From Chlorobiota bacterium (GTDB lineage: Bacteria > Bacteroidota > Bacteroidia > Bacteroidales > JAADJA01), in the NCBI GenBank assembly GCA_013151015.1, contig JAADJA010000054.1, positions 1-57,697 on the forward strand: DNA of 57,697 bases. Direction: 5' to 3'. Under the pieces are notes generated by a model. It was not told where the DNA came from. It worked only from the letters and a program-made list of their open reading frames with translations, and ran no database searches. Below, piece after piece: positions 17,282-25,407 of the stretch (within the stretch, counting starts at the first letter, position 1; each line of letters begins with the position of its first letter). The translations under genes and the position numbers were made by a program.

Positions 17282-17636
17282 CGTTTTTGCGATGTATCAC
17301 ATTTATCTTAGCACATGGCATTTTTTATGATACCAAGTTAATTAACCGATATTCACCTACTCTTAGATGACAATAACAATAAAATCGCCTAAAGATACGA
17401 ATACCAGTATGGGATGTAAAATTAGTGTTTTAACTGGTGGGACAACAGTGATTTTTAAGTCCGAAAAGTTAAACTTACGCCCGAATTAAACTTTTATTTT
17501 ACTTATCATAGTCTTGAGATAGTTAGGGCCAAACTCAATTTATTGATATTGTCACCACCAAGGAATAATTCTTTACACCGAAGGAAGAGGTGATTGCAAA
17601 AACAAACTTGTCAAGATTTAATATACTTTTGCAAAT
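17282..17636. other. Gene-free region upstream of the DUF6427 gene
   Basis: 355 bases of AT-rich sequence with no long open frame or RNA gene recognised. The only feature seen is TACTTTTG at 17624-17631, whose last base is only 5 nt before the ATG at 17637. If used, it would give an mRNA with almost no 5' leader. Confidence 0.5.
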
Positions 17637-18635
17637 ATGCTGATAAGCTTTTTTAAATCGAGTTACCTTATCCAATACGGACTTCTTGTAGTGCTTGCTG
17701 TGTTACTTTGGTTTGGGGCTTTCACCCACCCGGTAAACCATGGCTTTATTGCCAACTCGTACCTAAGCCCGGCCTTCAACCTGATTTCATCTATTGCGGT
17801 CCCTGGAAGCATATTGGGCATCATCATTGCATTTCTCCTTAACCTTTTCATTGCTTTTTCCCTGAATTTTTCACTCATAAGGAATGATTTAACCCCAACA
17901 AATTCACTCATACCTGCATTGGTCTATATTGTGGCCTCATCTGTTTCCATCCGGGTCATGGGCCTGAACCCGGTCTTGTTTTCGTCTCTGCTTCTCATCA
18001 TTTCATTTCATAATTTGTTGGGGATTTATTCTGAAGAAGATGCTTTTGACAAAGTATTCAATGCCGGGTTTTTCATCGGCCTGGCATCGGCATTCTATTT
18101 TCCTGCAATTTTCTTCTTCCTTTTTATCTGGTTCACATTTGTGGTTTTCAGGCTACAGAACTGGCGGGAATGGGTCATTGCTTTCTTAGGGCTGGTCACC
18201 CCATACCTGTTTATCTTTACCTGGTTTTTTTTAAACGATGAGCTAACGGGGCTGCTCATTTCCTATCAGGAATACTTCACCTCTATTTCTTTTTTCAATT
18301 TCCAGTTGGATATGGGCTGGGGGTCTTTCCTCATATTTGGGATAATGGCCTTAATGGTCCTTGTGGGGATTTTCAGGGTAATGGCGGGCATCAACGAAAA
18401 GACTATCCTTGTCAGAAAAAAAACATGGGCCATCATGTGGTTCACGATCATGGCACTGCTTGTTTTTTTTATTTCGCCGCCAAGTGAGTTTTATGGCCTG
18501 GGGCTTTTGACAATTTCCATTAGTGCTTTCATCGCCATTGCATTCTCTTACATAAGAAGGTTGTTTTGGTTTGAAATTGCGTTTGGGATATTTATTATAA
18601 TGATCGTTTTAAATAATGTTTTTGGTTCTGCATAG
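17637..18635 (+). CDS. DUF6427 family polytopic membrane protein
   Basis: A 332-residue inner-membrane protein with about nine to ten hydrophobic helices and very few charged loops. The N-terminus MLISFFKSSYLIQYG, the central FYFPAIFFFLFIWFTFVVFR followed by LQNWREW, and the position in the genome suggest the Bacteroidota DUF6427 family, whose members have sometimes been mislabelled beta-carotene monooxygenase. No catalytic or transport motif is visible. The start is the ATG at 17637, which directly follows a promoter-like TACTTTTG. It is followed by rnhB on the same strand after 152 nt that contain a short tandem repeat. Family assignment is moderate; function is unknown. Confidence 0.75.
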   Translation: MLISFFKSSYLIQYGLLVVLAVLLWFGAFTHPVNHGFIANSYLSPAFNLISSIAVPGSILGIIIAFLLNLFIAFSLNFSLIRNDLTPTNSLIPALVYIVASSVSIRVMGLNPVLFSSLLLIISFHNLLGIYSEEDAFDKVFNAGFFIGLASAFYFPAIFFFLFIWFTFVVFRLQNWREWVIAFLGLVTPYLFIFTWFFLNDELTGLLISYQEYFTSISFFNFQLDMGWGSFLIFGIMALMVLVGIFRVMAGINEKTILVRKKTWAIMWFTIMALLVFFISPPSEFYGLGLLTISISAFIAIAFSYIRRLFWFEIAFGIFIIMIVLNNVFGSA

Positions 18636-18716
18636 CTATAATGCTACAAGGTTTAAAGGTGACAAGGAGGCAATGCGTTAAAGGGATAACGCGACAAGGG
18701 TTAAAGGCAAATATTT

Positions 18717-18751
18717 GAAGCATTGAAGCATTGAAGCATTGAAGTATTGAA
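18717..18751 (+). repeat. Short tandem repeat (GAAGCATT)n
   Basis: Four consecutive 8-bp units of the type GAAGCATT, the last imperfect (gaagTATT), lie in the gap between the DUF6427 gene and rnhB. Related half-copies (gaaccattggcatcgaacc) follow. It is a simple microsatellite-like tract with no spacer structure. Confidence 0.75.
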
Positions 18752-18787
18752 CCATTGGCATCGAACCATTAAATCATTTACAATAAT

Positions 18788-19387
18788 ATGCTAAAATCCT
18801 CCTACACAAAAAACCTGATGGAAGCAGGCTGCGACGAAGCCGGAAGGGGCTGCCTTGCAGGGCCGGTTTTTGCGGCAGCGGTCATCCTTCCAAAAAACTA
18901 TCAAAATGAAAAGTTGGACGATTCAAAAAAGCTGAACCTGGGCAGGCGGGAGGAATTGCGCACTCAAATCCTGAACGATGCGATCGCCTGGGCAGTGGCA
19001 TCTGTCGATAATGGGAAAATTGATGAAATAAATATCCTGAATGCATCCATTCTTGCCATGCAATTGGCAGTGGGCAAATTATCCACACAACCTCAATTCC
19101 TGCTGATTGACGGCAATCGTTTCAAGCCATACAAGGATATCCCCCACGAGTGCATTGTCAAAGGCGATGGTAAATACTTGTCCATTGCGGCCGCTTCCAT
19201 TTTGGCAAAAACCTACCGGGATGATTTTATGGAAAAGATCGACCTGGAATTTCCCGAATACAACTGGAAACAAAACAAAGGCTATCCGGTGGAAAAACAC
19301 AAAACCGCCATTGCAAAACACGGGATTACCCCTTATCACCGCAAAAGTTTCAAGTTCAATGAACAAATAAAAGTCCCCTTTATGTAA
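18788..19387 (+). CDS. rnhB: Ribonuclease HII
   Basis: Removes ribonucleotides misincorporated in DNA and RNA primers by cleaving the RNA strand of RNA-DNA hybrids. Its 199 residues are normal. The family signature AGCDEAGRGCLAGPV holds the first catalytic pair Asp16-Glu17. DDSKKLNL, the conserved Asp in LLIDGNRF, and the segment SIAAASILAKTYRDDFM with its Asp complete the DEDD centre. The C-terminal GYPVEKHKTAIAKHGITPYHRKSF is typical. The ATG at 18788 gives the standard N-terminus. Confidence 0.97.
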   Translation: MLKSSYTKNLMEAGCDEAGRGCLAGPVFAAAVILPKNYQNEKLDDSKKLNLGRREELRTQILNDAIAWAVASVDNGKIDEINILNASILAMQLAVGKLSTQPQFLLIDGNRFKPYKDIPHECIVKGDGKYLSIAAASILAKTYRDDFMEKIDLEFPEYNWKQNKGYPVEKHKTAIAKHGITPYHRKSFKFNEQIKVPFM

Positions 19388-19465
19388 GAGCCTATAATTG
19401 ACAATTATCCTTACTTTTGCCGTCCCTAAATAAAATACTTTAAATTCAAACAAAAATTGACGAAA

Positions 19466-20671
19466 ATGAAAAACACATTGTTTACTTTTCTAATCGGGAT
19501 ACTTATCCTGACCGTTCCCGTGAAATTCACAATAGCACAGGACAACGACACGACCAAAGGTTACAAATTCACCACGGTTAAAGACTTATCGGTATGTTCC
19601 GTGAAAAACCAATACAGTTCCGGGACCTGCTGGAGCTTTTCCTCCAATTCGTTCTTCGAGGCCGAATTGTTGAGAATGGGAAAAGGCGAATTTGATTTAT
19701 CGGAAATGTTCGTGGTATGGCACACATATTCCGACAAAGCCGTGAGCTATGTCCGCTGGCATGGCGATAATAACTTTGGTGGCGGTGGGGCTTTCCACGA
19801 TGTACTTTATGTTTTGGAAAATTATGGGATGATGCCCGAAGAAATTTACGATGGGAAGGTAATTGGCGAAAAAAACCATGTCCATGGGGAAATGGATGCC
19901 GTTTTAAAAGGTTACATGGATGCCGTCCTCAAAAACAAAAACAAGAAATTAACGCCCGTGTGGCACGATGGGCTTGATGGTATTTTGGACGCCTATCTCG
20001 GTGAACTACCTGAATCGTTTATTTACGAAGGAACGGAATATACACCACGGAGTTTTGCGGATAACCTGGGGATAAAAGCAGAAGATTATGTTGAAATCGG
20101 GTCTTATACGCACCATCCGTTTTACGGACAATTTATCCTGGAAGTGCCCGACAATTGGCTGTATGGCGAAATTTACAATGTTCCCATGGACGAGATGATG
20201 GCCATTATCGACAATGCCCTCGACAATGGATATACCGTGGGCTGGGGAGCAGATGTAAGCGAAAAAGGTTTTTCGTGGAAAAATGGAGTGGCCATTGTCC
20301 CTGATGAGGATGTATCCGATTTGAACGGAACGGAAAAAGAGAAATGGGAAAAGCTTACCAAAAGAGAGAAAAAAGCTGCACTTTATAAATTTGATGGCCC
20401 CCACAAAGAAAAAACCATTACGCAGGAAATGCGCCAACAAGAATTTGACGATTACCTTACGACCGATGACCACGGTATGCACATCACGGGAACAGCCACC
20501 GATCAGGATGGGAATAAATATTACATCGTGAAAAACTCCTGGGGGACCGATGGGACTATTTACAATGGCTATTTTTACGCTTCCGTCCCTTATGTACAGC
20601 TTAAGACCATTGACCTTATTATCCATAAGGATGCTGTCCCGGAAAACTTACGCAAAAAACTAGGGTTTTAG
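19466..20671 (+). CDS. Exported C1-family aminopeptidase (bleomycin-hydrolase type)
   Basis: A papain-fold cysteine peptidase related to PepC/bleomycin hydrolase, here exported: residues 1-25 form a signal peptide ending TIAQ. The nucleophile is Cys55 in SSGTCWSFSS, the catalytic His is near 339 in HGMHITG, and Asn near 357 sits in KNSWGTDG. The start is taken as the ATG at 19466; an in-frame TTG 9 nt upstream is less likely. It has 401 residues, close to the 440-470 of cytosolic relatives. A TACTTTTG at 19412-19419 is a likely -7 element. It is followed by a strong terminator and stands as a single-gene unit. Probably degrades peptides in the periplasm. Confidence 0.92.
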   Translation: MKNTLFTFLIGILILTVPVKFTIAQDNDTTKGYKFTTVKDLSVCSVKNQYSSGTCWSFSSNSFFEAELLRMGKGEFDLSEMFVVWHTYSDKAVSYVRWHGDNNFGGGGAFHDVLYVLENYGMMPEEIYDGKVIGEKNHVHGEMDAVLKGYMDAVLKNKNKKLTPVWHDGLDGILDAYLGELPESFIYEGTEYTPRSFADNLGIKAEDYVEIGSYTHHPFYGQFILEVPDNWLYGEIYNVPMDEMMAIIDNALDNGYTVGWGADVSEKGFSWKNGVAIVPDEDVSDLNGTEKEKWEKLTKREKKAALYKFDGPHKEKTITQEMRQQEFDDYLTTDDHGMHITGTATDQDGNKYYIVKNSWGTDGTIYNGYFYASVPYVQLKTIDLIIHKDAVPENLRKKLGF

Positions 20672-20694
20672 TTCCTTCCGGTTTTTATAATCAA

Positions 20695-20730
20695 AAAAAA
20701 GCATATCCCCGATCCGGGATATGCTTTTTT
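20695..20730 (+). terminator. Terminator after the C1 peptidase gene
   Basis: A-run plus GCATATCCC pairs with GGGATATGC plus T-run (a 15-bp stem including the A/T extensions, 6-nt loop), ending in TTTTTT. Confidence 0.9.
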
Positions 20731-20909
20731 GGTTTTTGATTATTTTTCATTGGAATTTATCCCATGTTGGCAAGGACTGATGTCAATAAGCATCCGTACC
20801 GGATAATATACGGATATGAGAAATAAAACACTGAATTTAATGCCCTGTACAATAAACTTTTTCGGGGTTTTCCCGTACAATCAAGGCTAAAAAAGTTTGT
20901 ACAAAGTTT

Positions 20910-23111
20910 ATGTTCAAGGTCCGCTTCCACATATTGTTAATTATCACCTTTTTATTTGCATTGTCAGCAAGTGCCCAAACAACTGTTCAGAAGCAGAAAA
21001 CCATTGATAGCCTCGAGCATATTTTAAACAGTTCGTTCAACACAAGTATTTCCAATAAGGAGATTATCCTAATTTGTGACAGCTTGTCGCAGTTATATCT
21101 CAAAACCAACCGGAACAAAGCCATTGAATTTGCCATACGCTCGTTGAAAAGTGCCGAAAAAGAAAAAGACATCAACCTTGAGATCAAACCCTTGAAAAAC
21201 TTGGGGGAAGTCTATTTCCGCCTCGATGACTATGAAAAATCCATTGAGTATTATACACGCCTTGCCAAAATTTACGAACAGCAAAACAAGGAACTGGAAA
21301 CAGCCCATGTTTATTCGCATCTTGGTGCGGCAAATACGCAATGGAGCAAATACGATATTGCGAAAAGCTATTATGATAAATCAATAAATATTTGCAAAAA
21401 ACACCAGGATTTTGCAGGAATTGCCATGTGCCTTTCGGGCTTGGCGAATATCATGACCCATTGGGGCGATTACGAACTTGCCCTATCACAGTACCTTGAG
21501 GCACTAAAGTTTTGGGAAGAGATGGGGAACCTTACCGGAATCGCCCAATCCTATAACAATATCGGGATGCTTTACCAGGAAATCGGCGAATATGAAAAAG
21601 CAAACGATTACTACAAAAAGGGATTGGCCATTTTTGAAGAACTGAACGATACCTGGAGCATCGTAAACATGATCCTGCATATTGGCGACATCTACCTGAA
21701 AACTGAAGATTACGACAAAGCCCTGGAATATTATTTCAAAGCATTGGAAATTGAAAAGGGCATTCACAACAAAAAACTGAAAGCGATTGCAATCAGTAAT
21801 ATTGGCGAAGCCTATAACAAAAAGGGGGAATTCCTGAAAGCACTCGACTATCAGAACAAAGCCCTGAAACTAAAGGAGGAGCTTGGTGACAAGAAACGCC
21901 TCAGCATAACCTATTCCGAATTGGGGATTATTTACAATAACCTTGGGGACTATGAAAAATCCATTGATTTCCTGAAGAAAGGGCTGGAACTTGCCCTGGA
22001 AATCAACTCCAACTATCAGATAAACACTTCCTATAAATATCTGTCGGATGTATATTCTTCGGCTGGTGATTACGAAAATGCCTTTTACTGTTTCAATAAA
22101 TATACCGAGGGCTCAGAGCAGGTCAACTCAATGGAGAACAAGAAAATAATCGGGCAGTTGCAATCGCAATACCAACTTGAGAAAAAAGAAAAAGAAAACC
22201 AGATATTGCGGAACAGTGAGCAATATAACGAAGCCCAAATACGGATTCAATGGCTAATAATCGGCCTTGTAAGTATTATCCTCATTGCATCTTTCATCCT
22301 GGCATTTGTTTTCAAACGGCGCGAACAACAAAAGAAAAAACTAAATGTGCAACTTGCCTTAAAAAACAAGGAGATTGAACAACAAGGAGAAAACGTACAG
22401 AAACTGAATGCCGAACTTCAGGAAGCCAATGCCACCAAAGATAAATTCTTTTCCATTGTGGCCCACGACCTGAAAAACCCATTTAATTCACTCATATTGC
22501 TCACCGAAATGCTCCTTGACGATATCGACACTTTAACAAAAGAAGAAATTGTTGAATATCTTGAAAAAATAAAAACATCATCGGAGAATACATATATGCT
22601 TTTGCAAAACCTGTTGGACTGGGCAAGCTCGCAAACCGGCAAGCACAAAGTACACCCTGAAAAGATTGACGAAAAAAGCCTGGCCCTTGAAATGCTCTCG
22701 CTGCTTTTGCCCAATGCGGAAAACAAAGAGATCAGCATGAGATCGGATATTCCCGCAAACAGTTATTCCTTTGCCGATAAAAACATGATTTCGACCGTTT
22801 TGCTCAATCTGTTGTCGAATGCCATTAAATTCACACCGAGAAAAGGGAAAATCAACATAAGCTTTATCAACAAAAAAAGTTCACATGTTTTTGTGGTTTC
22901 TGATAACGGTGTCGGGATTTCCGAAAAAGACAGGAAGAACCTTTTCCGCATCGACAAAAAAATCCAGAACAAAGGAACCGAAAAGGAACCGGGAACGGGC
23001 CTTGGGCTTCTTTTGTGCAAGGAATTTGTCGAGAAAAACAATGGCCATATCTGGGTTGAAAGCGAGCTGGGCAAAGGCAGTAAGTTTTTCTTCTCCATTC
23101 CCGTCAAATAA
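20910..23111 (+). CDS. TPR-containing sensor histidine kinase
   Basis: A 733-residue sensor. It has a signal peptide (1-22), a periplasmic array of about eight tetratricopeptide repeats (about 90-400, e.g. LGEVYFRLDDYEKSIEYY and IGMLYQEIGEYEKANDYY), one membrane helix (about 447-468), a coiled-coil linker, a HisKA domain with phospho-acceptor His519 in FFSIVAHDLKNPF, and a HATPase domain with the N box NLLSNAIKF, G1 DNGVGI and G2 GTGLGLLLCKEF. All kinase motifs are intact, so it should be active. No response regulator is adjacent, so it is an orphan kinase here. The ligand, presumably protein or peptide bound by the TPRs, is unknown. Confidence 0.95.
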   Translation: MFKVRFHILLIITFLFALSASAQTTVQKQKTIDSLEHILNSSFNTSISNKEIILICDSLSQLYLKTNRNKAIEFAIRSLKSAEKEKDINLEIKPLKNLGEVYFRLDDYEKSIEYYTRLAKIYEQQNKELETAHVYSHLGAANTQWSKYDIAKSYYDKSINICKKHQDFAGIAMCLSGLANIMTHWGDYELALSQYLEALKFWEEMGNLTGIAQSYNNIGMLYQEIGEYEKANDYYKKGLAIFEELNDTWSIVNMILHIGDIYLKTEDYDKALEYYFKALEIEKGIHNKKLKAIAISNIGEAYNKKGEFLKALDYQNKALKLKEELGDKKRLSITYSELGIIYNNLGDYEKSIDFLKKGLELALEINSNYQINTSYKYLSDVYSSAGDYENAFYCFNKYTEGSEQVNSMENKKIIGQLQSQYQLEKKEKENQILRNSEQYNEAQIRIQWLIIGLVSIILIASFILAFVFKRREQQKKKLNVQLALKNKEIEQQGENVQKLNAELQEANATKDKFFSIVAHDLKNPFNSLILLTEMLLDDIDTLTKEEIVEYLEKIKTSSENTYMLLQNLLDWASSQTGKHKVHPEKIDEKSLALEMLSLLLPNAENKEISMRSDIPANSYSFADKNMISTVLLNLLSNAIKFTPRKGKINISFINKKSSHVFVVSDNGVGISEKDRKNLFRIDKKIQNKGTEKEPGTGLGLLLCKEFVEKNNGHIWVESELGKGSKFFFSIPVK

Positions 23112-23124
23112 AACCCACATTTCC

Positions 23125-23154
23125 TTGCTAATAACAATTTAACAAGTAAATTTG
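23125..23154 (+). promoter_or_regulatory. Promoter of the riboflavin operon
   Basis: TTG at 23125-23127, a 19-nt spacer and TAAATTTG at 23147-23154. The predicted transcript starts about 15 nt before the FMN riboswitch. Confidence 0.75.
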
Positions 23155-23175
23155 CCATCACTATTTTTTGGAATA

Positions 23176-23319
23176 TCTTCAGGGCAGGGTGCCTTGCCAA
23201 AAAGTGATTTTTGGCAAGAATTCCCGACCGGTGGTCAAAGTCCACTACTTCCTGGCCGTAAGTGTCAGGGACTGATCCGGTGAAATCCCGGAACCGACAG
23301 TAACAGTCTGGATAGAAGA
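23176..23319 (+). promoter_or_regulatory. FMN riboswitch (RFN element)
   Basis: The conserved blocks of the RFN element occur in order: ATCTTCAGGGCAGGGTG at 23176-23192, AATTCCCGACCGGTGGT, AGTCCACTA, GATCCGGTGAAATCCCGG, ACCGACAGTAACAGTCTGGAT, and the closing AGAAGA that pairs with the opening TCTTC. FMN binding is expected to shut down the downstream riboflavin genes. Unusually, an 11-bp perfect hairpin (23194-23204 with 23209-23219) is inserted between GGGTG and AATTCCC, extending the P2 loop. A terminator hairpin follows at 23374, suggesting control by premature termination. ribD starts 201 nt after the aptamer. Confidence 0.93.
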
Positions 23320-23373
23320 AGGTTTTCTGGTTACCGCTCCCGGGTTTTCGGGAATGGTGGTTGTTTTGTTTCG

Positions 23374-23403
23374 CCCTGAAGTTTGTTCTTCGGGGTTTTT
23401 TGT
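23374..23403 (+). terminator. Expression-platform terminator of the FMN riboswitch
   Basis: CCCTGAAG-tttgtt-CTTCGGGG forms an 8-bp stem with one G-T pair, followed by a run of T. It lies 55 nt after the aptamer and 118 nt before ribD, a position that makes sense only as the FMN-controlled attenuator. Confidence 0.8.
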
Positions 23404-23520
23404 TTTTATGTGAAACCCAATGTTAGTGTAAAAAATGGATTGATGAAGCACAAAATCAATCACTGGTTATATTAATAAAAAATTAGTGTTAATCCGTGAA
23501 ATTAGTGGACAATTAAAGCA

Positions 23521-24624
23521 ATGCAACAAAAAGATCACATAAAATACATGAAACGTGCCCTTGAACTGGCCAGGCTCGGAAGTGGGCATGTACACCCCAA
23601 TCCGATGGTGGGCGCGGTCATTGTTAAGAACGGAAAGATAATCGGCGAAGGCTACCATGAATTTTTTGGCGGGCCACATGCCGAAATAAACGCCATTAGC
23701 CATGCCACCGAAGATGTGAAGGGAAGCACTATTTACGTTACCCTCGAACCTTGCTCACATTACGGCAAAACACCTCCTTGTGCCGACAGGATCATCAAAG
23801 AAGGTTTTGAAAAAGTCGTGATCGGGATGGGGGACCCCAACCCTTTTGTAAACGGAAAAGGGATCGACAAACTCAAGAAAGCCGGGATCGCGGTCACAGA
23901 CAATGTCCTGAAAGAAAATGCAAAACACTTAAATGAATGCTATTTGAAGAATATCCACAAAAAAGAGCCTTTCTGCGTAATGAAAACCGCCATGACACTC
24001 GATGGCAAAATCTCTACCTTCACAGGCGACTCGAAATGGATTTCAAGTGTAAAGTCGAGGCTCTATGTGCAGGAACTCCGTCACCGGTACACCGGAATCA
24101 TGGTTGGGGTAAACACGGTTATCAAGGATGATCCAAAACTGAATGACCGTTCTGAAAACAAGATTAAGAGTGACCCTACCCGGATCGTAATCGATTCAAG
24201 CGGAAGGACCCCAATGGAAGCACAGGTGCTCACGGACGACATACAAACGATAATTGCTGTCACAAACAATGCCCCACCTACTTTTATCGAAACAGTAATC
24301 AAAAAAGGAAAAGAAATCGTTATTTGTCCCGAAAAAGATGACAAAGTAGATTTAAAATACCTGATGAAAGTCTTATTTGAAAAAGGGATCGACAGTATTT
24401 TGCTTGAAGGGGGAAGCACGCTCAACTTTACGGCCATCAAGGAAGGGATAGTGGATAAAGTAATCTCGTTTATTTCACCAAAAATCGTTGGGGGAAAAGA
24501 TGCACTCACCCCCGTTGGTGGTTATGGGATCGAAAACATTAGAAATGCAATCACCCTCAATATAGAAAGTGTGACCAAAATTGATGATGATATTTTAGTT
24601 GAAGCTTACATAATCCATAAATAA
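23521..24624 (+). CDS. ribD: Bifunctional riboflavin deaminase/reductase RibD
   Basis: Catalyses the second and third steps of riboflavin synthesis: deamination of the pyrimidine ring, then NADPH-dependent reduction of the ribosyl side chain. It has 367 residues. The N-terminal deaminase domain (about 1-145) carries the zinc site His53-Ala-Glu55 (HAEINAI) with Cys78 and Cys87 (PCSHYGKTPPC). The C-terminal reductase domain (about 150-367) has KTAMTLDGKISTFTGDSKWIS, VGVNTVIKDDPKLNDR and LLEGGSTLNF. It is the first gene of the operon, under the FMN riboswitch, and ribE begins one base after its stop. Confidence 0.97.
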   Translation: MQQKDHIKYMKRALELARLGSGHVHPNPMVGAVIVKNGKIIGEGYHEFFGGPHAEINAISHATEDVKGSTIYVTLEPCSHYGKTPPCADRIIKEGFEKVVIGMGDPNPFVNGKGIDKLKKAGIAVTDNVLKENAKHLNECYLKNIHKKEPFCVMKTAMTLDGKISTFTGDSKWISSVKSRLYVQELRHRYTGIMVGVNTVIKDDPKLNDRSENKIKSDPTRIVIDSSGRTPMEAQVLTDDIQTIIAVTNNAPPTFIETVIKKGKEIVICPEKDDKVDLKYLMKVLFEKGIDSILLEGGSTLNFTAIKEGIVDKVISFISPKIVGGKDALTPVGGYGIENIRNAITLNIESVTKIDDDILVEAYIIHK

Positions 24625-24625
24625 A

Positions 24626-25273
24626 ATGTTTACAGGGCTTATAGAAGAAATTGGAATCGTGCAAAGTATTCGCTTTAACGGCGAATCTGCTGCCATAAGC
24701 ATAGCGGCGAACACAATTACCAATGACCTGAACATAGGCGATAGCGTGAGCACCAACGGAGCTTGCCTTACCGTTGTTTCCTTTTCAGGTTCAGGGTTCA
24801 CAGTGGATGCGGTGGCCGAAACCATGCAAAGGACAAATCTTTCAGAACTAAAACCCGGTGACAAAGTGAACCTGGAAAGGGCGCTTCAACTTAGCGACCG
24901 GCTCGGTGGACATATGGTGAGCGGACACATTGACGGAACCGGGACCATTGCACTAATAAACACAGTGGGGAATGCACATATCCTTAGCATAGAAACTGCT
25001 CCCCATATTTTGAAATACATAATCGAAAAAGGCTCCATCGCCATTGATGGTATCAGCCTCACGGTAATGTCGGTCAACAAAAAGAGTTTCAAGGTGGCGA
25101 TTATCCCGCACACGTACCATAAAACAACCCTGGTTTCAAAAAAGGCCGGGGACACGATCAACCTCGAGTGCGATATGGTGGGAAAATACATTGAACGTTT
25201 CCTTAATTTAAAAGAAGATAAAAAAACAGAATCGAAAATAGATTTGGGGTTTTTGAGGGAACATGGATTTTAA
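24626..25273 (+). CDS. ribE: Riboflavin synthase, alpha subunit
   Basis: Converts two molecules of 6,7-dimethyl-8-ribityllumazine into riboflavin and the pyrimidinedione. The 215 residues form two homologous lumazine-binding barrels. MFTGLIEEIGIV is the invariant N-terminus; GACLTVVSF with FTVDAVAETMQRTNL ends the first repeat, and GHMVSGHIDGTG begins the second, which has DGISLTVM and IPHTYHKTTL. A charged C-terminal tail follows. The ATG is one base beyond the ribD stop, so translation is probably coupled. Confidence 0.97.
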   Translation: MFTGLIEEIGIVQSIRFNGESAAISIAANTITNDLNIGDSVSTNGACLTVVSFSGSGFTVDAVAETMQRTNLSELKPGDKVNLERALQLSDRLGGHMVSGHIDGTGTIALINTVGNAHILSIETAPHILKYIIEKGSIAIDGISLTVMSVNKKSFKVAIIPHTYHKTTLVSKKAGDTINLECDMVGKYIERFLNLKEDKKTESKIDLGFLREHGF

Positions 25274-25407
25274 ATGGGTTGCTGGTTCCAAGTTGCATCC
25301 GTTAATATTAGGATTTTATATATTGAATTGTGATGAAACTTTGTCACAACTTAACTTGTAACCTGCGACTAAAACAATTAAACAAACCTTAAGATTAAAA
25401 AAAAACA

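Noticed and set aside
18717-18751. Possible CRISPR-like array
   Set aside because: The units are 8 bp and contiguous with no spacers; a simple tandem repeat. No CRISPR array or cas gene was seen anywhere in the window.
20006-20626. 206-codon open frame antisense to the C1 peptidase
   Set aside because: Shadow of a gene with an intact catalytic Cys, His and Asn.
25328-25349. TTGTGA-N10-TCACAA as a CRP-type operator between ribE and ribBA
   Set aside because: The spacing is 10 rather than 6, it lies inside an operon, and six-base arms are easily found by chance in this AT-rich gap.
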